Of a stretch of 64,000 nucleotides of DNA, positions 58,835 to 64,000 are shown one piece after another. The stretch covers positions 1 through 64,000 of the forward strand of contig JAISZI010000036.1 in the NCBI GenBank assembly GCA_031269335.1, in the 5' to 3' direction. The translations under genes were made by a program, and so were the position numbers. Source of the DNA: Puniceicoccales bacterium. GTDB lineage: Bacteria; Verrucomicrobiota; Verrucomicrobiia; Opitutales; UBA953. A model generated the notes under the pieces. It had not been told where the DNA came from. It saw only the letters and a program-made list of their open reading frames with translations, and did not search any database. Positions within the stretch are counted from its first letter, which is position 1, and the number at the start of each line of letters is the position of its first letter.

Positions 58835-61800
58835 ATGAGAGAAATTTTTGAATCCCTTTTCAGCAACCTGCGCTATGTCGCCGCCCTCCTCGGCGGCACC
58901 GCACTCGCCAGCCGCATCTTCCTCGTGGACAGCGTCTTGCTCACCGTTTTTGCCGTGGGCTTCATTGTCACTTCGGGACTGTTTTTCGTTTACGAATTTG
59001 TCAAAAAAGCCCGCCGGAAAAAAGCGGAGAAATCCCTTGCCGACCAGCTTTCCGGCAATTCCGCCGCCACTCCGGGCGGCGTTAGCGATGCCGCCCGCCG
59101 TGCGCAGCTCGACGACTTGCGCCAGAACTTTCTCAATGGGTTAACGAAGTTCCGCGCCGCCGGCAAAAGCCTCTACAACCTCCCGTGGTATATGGTCGTC
59201 GGCGAGCCAGGCTCGGGCAAAACCGAGGCAATCCGCCGTTGCAACGTCGATTTTCCCCCCGGCCTCCAAGACGAAATGCAAGGTTCCGGCGGCACCATCA
59301 ACATGCACTGGTGGTTCACAAATCAAGCCGTCCTCCTCGATACCGCCGGCAAACTCCTCTTCTCCGAAACACCCGCCGGCACCACGACCGAGTGGACAGA
59401 GTTTCTCAACCTCCTGCGCAAAAACCGCCCCAATTGCCCCGTCAACGGCCTCCTTCTCGTCATTCCCACCGACACCTTGCTGCGCGATTCCGCCGAAGAA
59501 CTTTCCAAAAAAGCGGGCAAAATCGCCGAGCAACTCGACCGAATCCAGCGCACGCTCGACGTGCGTTTCCCCGTCTTCGTGCTGCTCACAAAATGCGACC
59601 TGCTGAACGGCTTCCGCGAATTCTTCGCCGACATCAAAGACCCGCAGCTCCAGCACCAAATGACCGGCTGGTCAAACCCCGACCCGCTCGACACCCCCTT
59701 CGACCCAGTGCGGGTCAACCAGCACTTCGACGTCATCAAAAACACCGTTTCGCGCCGCCGCCTCGCCCTCATGCTCGACCCCGCCGCCAACAGCGAAAAC
59801 GGCCGCCGCGCCGACGAAGTGGACTCGCTTTTCTCGCTGCCAACGTCCATCGACGCCCTCGTGCCCCGCCTGCGCCGCTACCTCGAAATCGTTTTCACCG
59901 CCGGCGAATGGTCGTCCAAACCGCTTTTCCTGCGCGGCATTTACTTCACCTCCGCGCTTACCGAGGGCAAGGCGCTCGACATGGAACTCGCCCGTGCGAT
60001 GGGCGTCACGCCGGACTCGCTTCCCGATGGGAAAATCTTCGAGCGCGAGCGCAGTTTTTTCCTGCGCGACTTGTTTATTCAAAAAATCTTTCAGGAAAAA
60101 GGACTCGTCACCCGTGCCAGCAGTGCCAGCCGACAAATCCGGCGGCGGCAATTGATCATCGGCGGCACGACAACAATAGGCATATCGGGGCTGCTCGCGC
60201 TCTCAATTTGGGGCGCGTTCTCCGTGCGCGACAGCGTCGGCATCGAGAAATCCTACTGGAAAGCCGCCGCCGCGCACTGGACAACCACGCACGAGTGGAA
60301 CCCCATTGTCTCGCCCGAATTTCAAGGCGCCTCCAAATACACTTACAACGGCGGCAACACCATCGTCGTCGGCAGCGAGAAGATTCCGCTCGTCGAATAC
60401 CACACGCGGCTCCAATCCCTCGTCACCCGCGACATACCGGTCCCCATCGTGTTCGCACCGCTCAACGCCGTCGTTGTTCAGGCAAACACCGGACGGCGCG
60501 AGGCACAGCGCATTATTTTCGACACCTCCGTCACGCGCCCGCTGGTCGAGGCCGCCCGCGTCAAAATGCTCGACATCGAATCGCCGTGGACAGCGCGGGA
60601 AACCGCTGCACTGGCGGCACTTATCCAGCTCGAAGGCATCATTCATTACCCGTCGATCAAGCTCACCCGCGTCCAGTTCGAGCCGGGCAAATTCATCACG
60701 CCGCTGCTTTCGCTCTGGATTCCCGATAATAAGATTCCCGCCGCCCTCAACAACGTTTTCGACTGGACGGAATACTCAGGTTCGGGCGCCGGAATCTGGC
60801 CGGACAAGACATTTTCCGCCGGAGAAACGCTCCACCAAAACGCTCCCGTCCTTTCCGGCTTAAACCGCTTTCGCGAAAGCAAAGGCGGGATCGTCCGTGC
60901 GCAGGCGCAAAACGCCGCCACCCTCGCGGCTGTCCGCAAAGAGGGGTTGGCGTGGCAAAATGCCGAAAAAGAGTTCGTCAGCTTCGCCGGTCGTCCCGCG
61001 AACACGCCGGGCTGGCTCGCCGACGTCAACAAAACCTTCCCCGCGCTCGACGCTGCGGGAATAGCACTCGACAAAGCTTTTGAAAACGCCCGCGCCGCCG
61101 GCTTTTTCCCGGAGGACAAACCCGCGTCCCTCGCCGCCGCAGTCAACAGATCGCTCGAAGACACCCGCCAAAACATCGGCCGCGAATTGGTCCCGCTGCG
61201 CGAAGTCGTCGGCAAATTCCGCCCGCCATCCATTCTTAATAAAGCCACGGACGCCGTCGGCAGCGCGCTGACAAGCCGTGCGCCCGCCGCCCTCCAAACC
61301 ATCGCCGTAGAAGCCGAGGCGCAGAGCCTCGCCGCCAAGGGACTCAGCCAGCAACGCTCCGCCTTCTCGCCCAATTTCCCCATGCTGCAAGAAGTCACCA
61401 CCGTGCTCGACCAAATCGCGCAAGACGCCATCAACGGCGTCACCGGCGTCCTCGGCAACGCCAAGCCCGAAGACATCGCCCGCCTCGACAAAGAAAGCCT
61501 CGACTTGCACTTGCGCGGACCGCTCTACCAGACGCGCCACCAAGTCTTTAAGAACGCCCTCGCCCTCTTCACCCTCCCTCCCGAAACCGGCGACACCCTC
61601 GTCGGAAACCTCTATTCCGCCTTTGACGCCGCCGACGGGCGCGCCAACTCCGTCACCGCCGTCGTCTCGGGCTACGATCGTGCACTGGTAATAGAATTTC
61701 GCGCCGTCGCACAAAATCTTACCAAAGCCGGACGCGCCGCCAGCAACGCCGCTCTTTGCGACCTTTACGCAGACAAGATCGCCGACGGCCTCGCCAAAAA

Positions 61801-62500
61801 CGCCGCTTTCCCGGTCTTCCTCGACTCCCCGCCCCCTTCGATGTCTGCGGACGCCCTGCGCAAGCTCGCCTCCTTTATCCGCGACGCGCAAAAGGACACC
61901 CACACGCTCGCCGAAAAAGCATCGCCCAAACAACGCGATCTCGTCCGCCTCACCGCCGACCGCATCAAGAAAGTTGCCTCCATCCTCGATGTTTTCATTA
62001 ACAAAGACGACACGCTCGCACCGGTCAAAATCGTCGTCCCCGACCGCTCCGTGCAGCAAACCGTGCTCGGGCGGAGCGGCATTGTGGACTTCAACCAAAA
62101 ATTCGCCGGAAACATTTGGCGCACATTACGGCTCGGCACCTCGCCCGTCCGCGTCCCCGATTCCGCCAGCACCCGCCTTGAACCCATCCTCACGCTCAAA
62201 GTCGCCGACACTTTCCCCACGCTCGAACTCTTCCACGGCGCCGACGCCAAAAGCACGCCCGACGCCTTCCGCGCCTTCAGCCAGCCGTGGACAAGTATTT
62301 CGCTCATCGCCTCCGCCAAAGGCGTCATTCGCAAAAACGACGGTTACACCTGGCTTGCGCCCATCACCATTACCGACACCTCCGACGCCAAATCCGCCGA
62401 GTATTTCCTCGCACTGCAGTTTCAATTCGAGAAACCGCTGCCGGAACTCTCCGATTGGCCAACGCTTAAAACGCTTCAACTGGAGAAAACGAAAGAGTAA
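58835..62500 (+). CDS. tssM: T6SS membrane protein TssM (IcmF family)
   Basis: 'LYNLPWYMVVGEPGSGKTEAIRRCNVDFP' Walker A, 'WWFTNQAVLLDTAGK', 'VFVLLTKCDLLNGFREFF', 'LRGIYFTSALTEG'; N-terminal and internal TM segments. Confidence 0.95.
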   Translation: MREIFESLFSNLRYVAALLGGTALASRIFLVDSVLLTVFAVGFIVTSGLFFVYEFVKKARRKKAEKSLADQLSGNSAATPGGVSDAARRAQLDDLRQNFLNGLTKFRAAGKSLYNLPWYMVVGEPGSGKTEAIRRCNVDFPPGLQDEMQGSGGTINMHWWFTNQAVLLDTAGKLLFSETPAGTTTEWTEFLNLLRKNRPNCPVNGLLLVIPTDTLLRDSAEELSKKAGKIAEQLDRIQRTLDVRFPVFVLLTKCDLLNGFREFFADIKDPQLQHQMTGWSNPDPLDTPFDPVRVNQHFDVIKNTVSRRRLALMLDPAANSENGRRADEVDSLFSLPTSIDALVPRLRRYLEIVFTAGEWSSKPLFLRGIYFTSALTEGKALDMELARAMGVTPDSLPDGKIFERERSFFLRDLFIQKIFQEKGLVTRASSASRQIRRRQLIIGGTTTIGISGLLALSIWGAFSVRDSVGIEKSYWKAAAAHWTTTHEWNPIVSPEFQGASKYTYNGGNTIVVGSEKIPLVEYHTRLQSLVTRDIPVPIVFAPLNAVVVQANTGRREAQRIIFDTSVTRPLVEAARVKMLDIESPWTARETAALAALIQLEGIIHYPSIKLTRVQFEPGKFITPLLSLWIPDNKIPAALNNVFDWTEYSGSGAGIWPDKTFSAGETLHQNAPVLSGLNRFRESKGGIVRAQAQNAATLAAVRKEGLAWQNAEKEFVSFAGRPANTPGWLADVNKTFPALDAAGIALDKAFENARAAGFFPEDKPASLAAAVNRSLEDTRQNIGRELVPLREVVGKFRPPSILNKATDAVGSALTSRAPAALQTIAVEAEAQSLAAKGLSQQRSAFSPNFPMLQEVTTVLDQIAQDAINGVTGVLGNAKPEDIARLDKESLDLHLRGPLYQTRHQVFKNALALFTLPPETGDTLVGNLYSAFDAADGRANSVTAVVSGYDRALVIEFRAVAQNLTKAGRAASNAALCDLYADKIADGLAKNAAFPVFLDSPPPSMSADALRKLASFIRDAQKDTHTLAEKASPKQRDLVRLTADRIKKVASILDVFINKDDTLAPVKIVVPDRSVQQTVLGRSGIVDFNQKFAGNIWRTLRLGTSPVRVPDSASTRLEPILTLKVADTFPTLELFHGADAKSTPDAFRAFSQPWTSISLIASAKGVIRKNDGYTWLAPITITDTSDAKSAEYFLALQFQFEKPLPELSDWPTLKTLQLEKTKE

Positions 62501-62545
62501 CCGCCGCCCGCCGCACAAGAAACTTTCCACATAAGGGCAAGCACC

Positions 62546-63619
62546 ATGGCATCCGCTTTTTACAACGATTTCCTCCACACCCATTCCGCCGCCCGCATCG
62601 CAAAGATGCGCCCCAGCGCACAGCTCGCCGTCTTCGGAAAACACCCCGCGTGGAACGACCACATGGAAGACATCGGTCTGGAAACGCAAACACTCCTCGA
62701 AACCAAACGCCTCCTCTACATCCAAGGCATCGGCTTCCAGCTCGATAAAAACGCGTGGGCATCACTCCCAGCCGCCAGCGCACTCGAATCCTACAACCAC
62801 TGGTTCCTCTGGCACCGGCTCGGCGAATGCCTCATCGGGCGTTTCTTGCCCACCCGCGACGGCAAAGGGCGCGACAAATACCCGCTCATTCTCGCCGCCC
62901 ACATCCTCGGCACCCCGCTCGCACCCGCCATCAACGCCGCTATCGCCCCGCTCAAACACCTCGAAAAAGAAATCCAAGCCGCCACCACCCGCACCGCCGT
63001 TGGCGACGCCGTCCGCGACGCACACCGCGCGCTCGCCGTCCAAATTGAAAACGCCGTCGATGTCCCGCACCTGCTCCCGGACGACGCCACCCCTGCAACC
63101 GACGCCACCGGCTGGGCGCGCATTTTACACTCCGCCACCACCGAACTCGCCGCCTTCGCCCCCGGGCGCAGCACCACCCCCAACCCGCCGGGACGCCACC
63201 TGCGCCTGCCCATGTTCCCCGCCACAGCCCACCCAAAAGATGCCCTCCTCTACTGGGCTGCGTTTTGGTTTGCCCAGCTCAACCGCAACATCCCCGTCCT
63301 CCTCGTTCACGCCGTCGGCACCGACTTTGTTGACCTCCTCGTCGGCGAACCAGCCTCGCCGCTCTTTTACTGCGTCCGGGCAAACCGCGAAGTGCTGCCA
63401 GTCCACAGCGATATCCCCTACAAAACCACCGCCGCCGCAAATGCCTATGCCGCCTCGCTCGCCGCCCTCCCGTATCATCTCCCCGTCGAAAGTTTCTTCC
63501 CGCCGCACCCGCCCGTCGGAGACCTCCACGCCATCCTCGGCACCCGCGACGGCCTCCATCAAGCCTTAATTAACCGTGGTTTTTTTGGCGGTCTTAAAAA
63601 AATCTTTGGCATGAAATAG
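62546..63619 (+). CDS. TagF-like T6SS-associated protein
   Basis: 'AQLAVFGKHPAWNDHMEDIGLETQTLLETKRLLY', 'ECLIGRFLPTRDGKGRDKYPLIL' resemble TagF 'GKlP..gDF' and 'DraGR.fPl' motifs; follows tssM directly. Confidence 0.7.
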   Translation: MASAFYNDFLHTHSAARIAKMRPSAQLAVFGKHPAWNDHMEDIGLETQTLLETKRLLYIQGIGFQLDKNAWASLPAASALESYNHWFLWHRLGECLIGRFLPTRDGKGRDKYPLILAAHILGTPLAPAINAAIAPLKHLEKEIQAATTRTAVGDAVRDAHRALAVQIENAVDVPHLLPDDATPATDATGWARILHSATTELAAFAPGRSTTPNPPGRHLRLPMFPATAHPKDALLYWAAFWFAQLNRNIPVLLVHAVGTDFVDLLVGEPASPLFYCVRANREVLPVHSDIPYKTTAAANAYAASLAALPYHLPVESFFPPHPPVGDLHAILGTRDGLHQALINRGFFGGLKKIFGMK

Positions 63620-63694
63620 ACGAGAGTCGCCACCATTCATGCCCATCCTCCTTTTTAACTAATCACTCACACCATACATACGATCCGCACCTTC

Positions 63695-64000
63695 ATGAAA
63701 AAAATTCTTCCCGCCGCCACGTTTCTCGCCGCAGCCCTTGTTTGCGCGCCGGTCTCTGCCGCCCCCGACACTATCGCGACCACAGGTTTCACGCTCGCCT
63801 ACGGTCCCTCCTCCGCCACTCCCATTCCGCTCGACGAATTGCGTCAGCTCAAAATCTTTCTTGTCCGGAAAAACGGCGTCTGGTTCACCGCTGGCACACC
63901 CTCATCCGACTTCACCCCCATTCAAAGTTTTACCCTTGGCGAAACTTTTTCCGATAATTCCCGTTTCGCACCGGAGACCCTGCTCTACATTTTTAACACC
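63695..64000 (+). CDS. Secreted hypothetical protein, truncated by the right edge
   Basis: ATG at 63695: MKKILPAATFLAAALVCAPVSAAPDTIATTGFTLAYGPSSATPIPLDELRQLKIFLVRKNGVWFTAG... signal peptide, open to the window end. Confidence 0.65.
   Translation, partial: MKKILPAATFLAAALVCAPVSAAPDTIATTGFTLAYGPSSATPIPLDELRQLKIFLVRKNGVWFTAGTPSSDFTPIQSFTLGETFSDNSRFAPETLLYIFNT

Noticed and set aside
59185-60729. 514-aa plus-strand ORF
   Set aside because: Out-of-frame Arg/His/Pro-rich reading of tssM.
60860-62098. 412-aa minus-strand ORF
   Set aside because: Antisense shadow of tssM; Gly/Val/Glu-rich with no domain signature.

Overview
This 64 kb bacterial window carries no rRNA, tRNA or CRISPR that I could recognise. 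The gene content suggests a Verrucomicrobiota/PVC-type host, but that is inference. It falls into four blocks. (1) About 0-22 kb, almost all on the minus strand, is a glycan-degradation region: GH95 fucosidase N-terminus, an endonuclease/phosphatase + metallophosphoesterase fusion, GH106-like rhamnosidase, GH127/DUF1680, a methyltransferase interrupted at an 11-bp G/C homopolymer, two PD40 proteins with CxxCH motifs, a double DUF1080 protein and an SSS symporter. (2) About 22-39 kb is mostly housekeeping: glnD, a CysJ-like reductase, gatB, rsfS, nadD, an adenylate-kinase-like gene, an HtrA-like protease, a sugar transferase, DUF4838, DedA, an orphan ExbD with a coiled-coil partner, a zeta-toxin-like kinase with a small partner, trpG/pabA and thiE. 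(3) About 39.1-49.9 kb is a minus-strand set of six genes: four large proteins I cannot assign to a family and two paralogous voltage-gated channel subunits with CaV-like 'TGDDW/TGEDW' pore motifs. (4) About 50-64 kb, divergent from block 3, is a partial type VI secretion locus: PAAR, a TssJ-like lipoprotein, a pseudokinase-TM-SUMF1 protein, a TagH-C-terminus-like protein, TssK, TssL, TssM and a TagF-like protein. The best candidate for an undescribed system is block 3 next to block 4. The cleanest sequence-level observation is the homopolymer frameshift, where removing one base restores a full-length methyltransferase.
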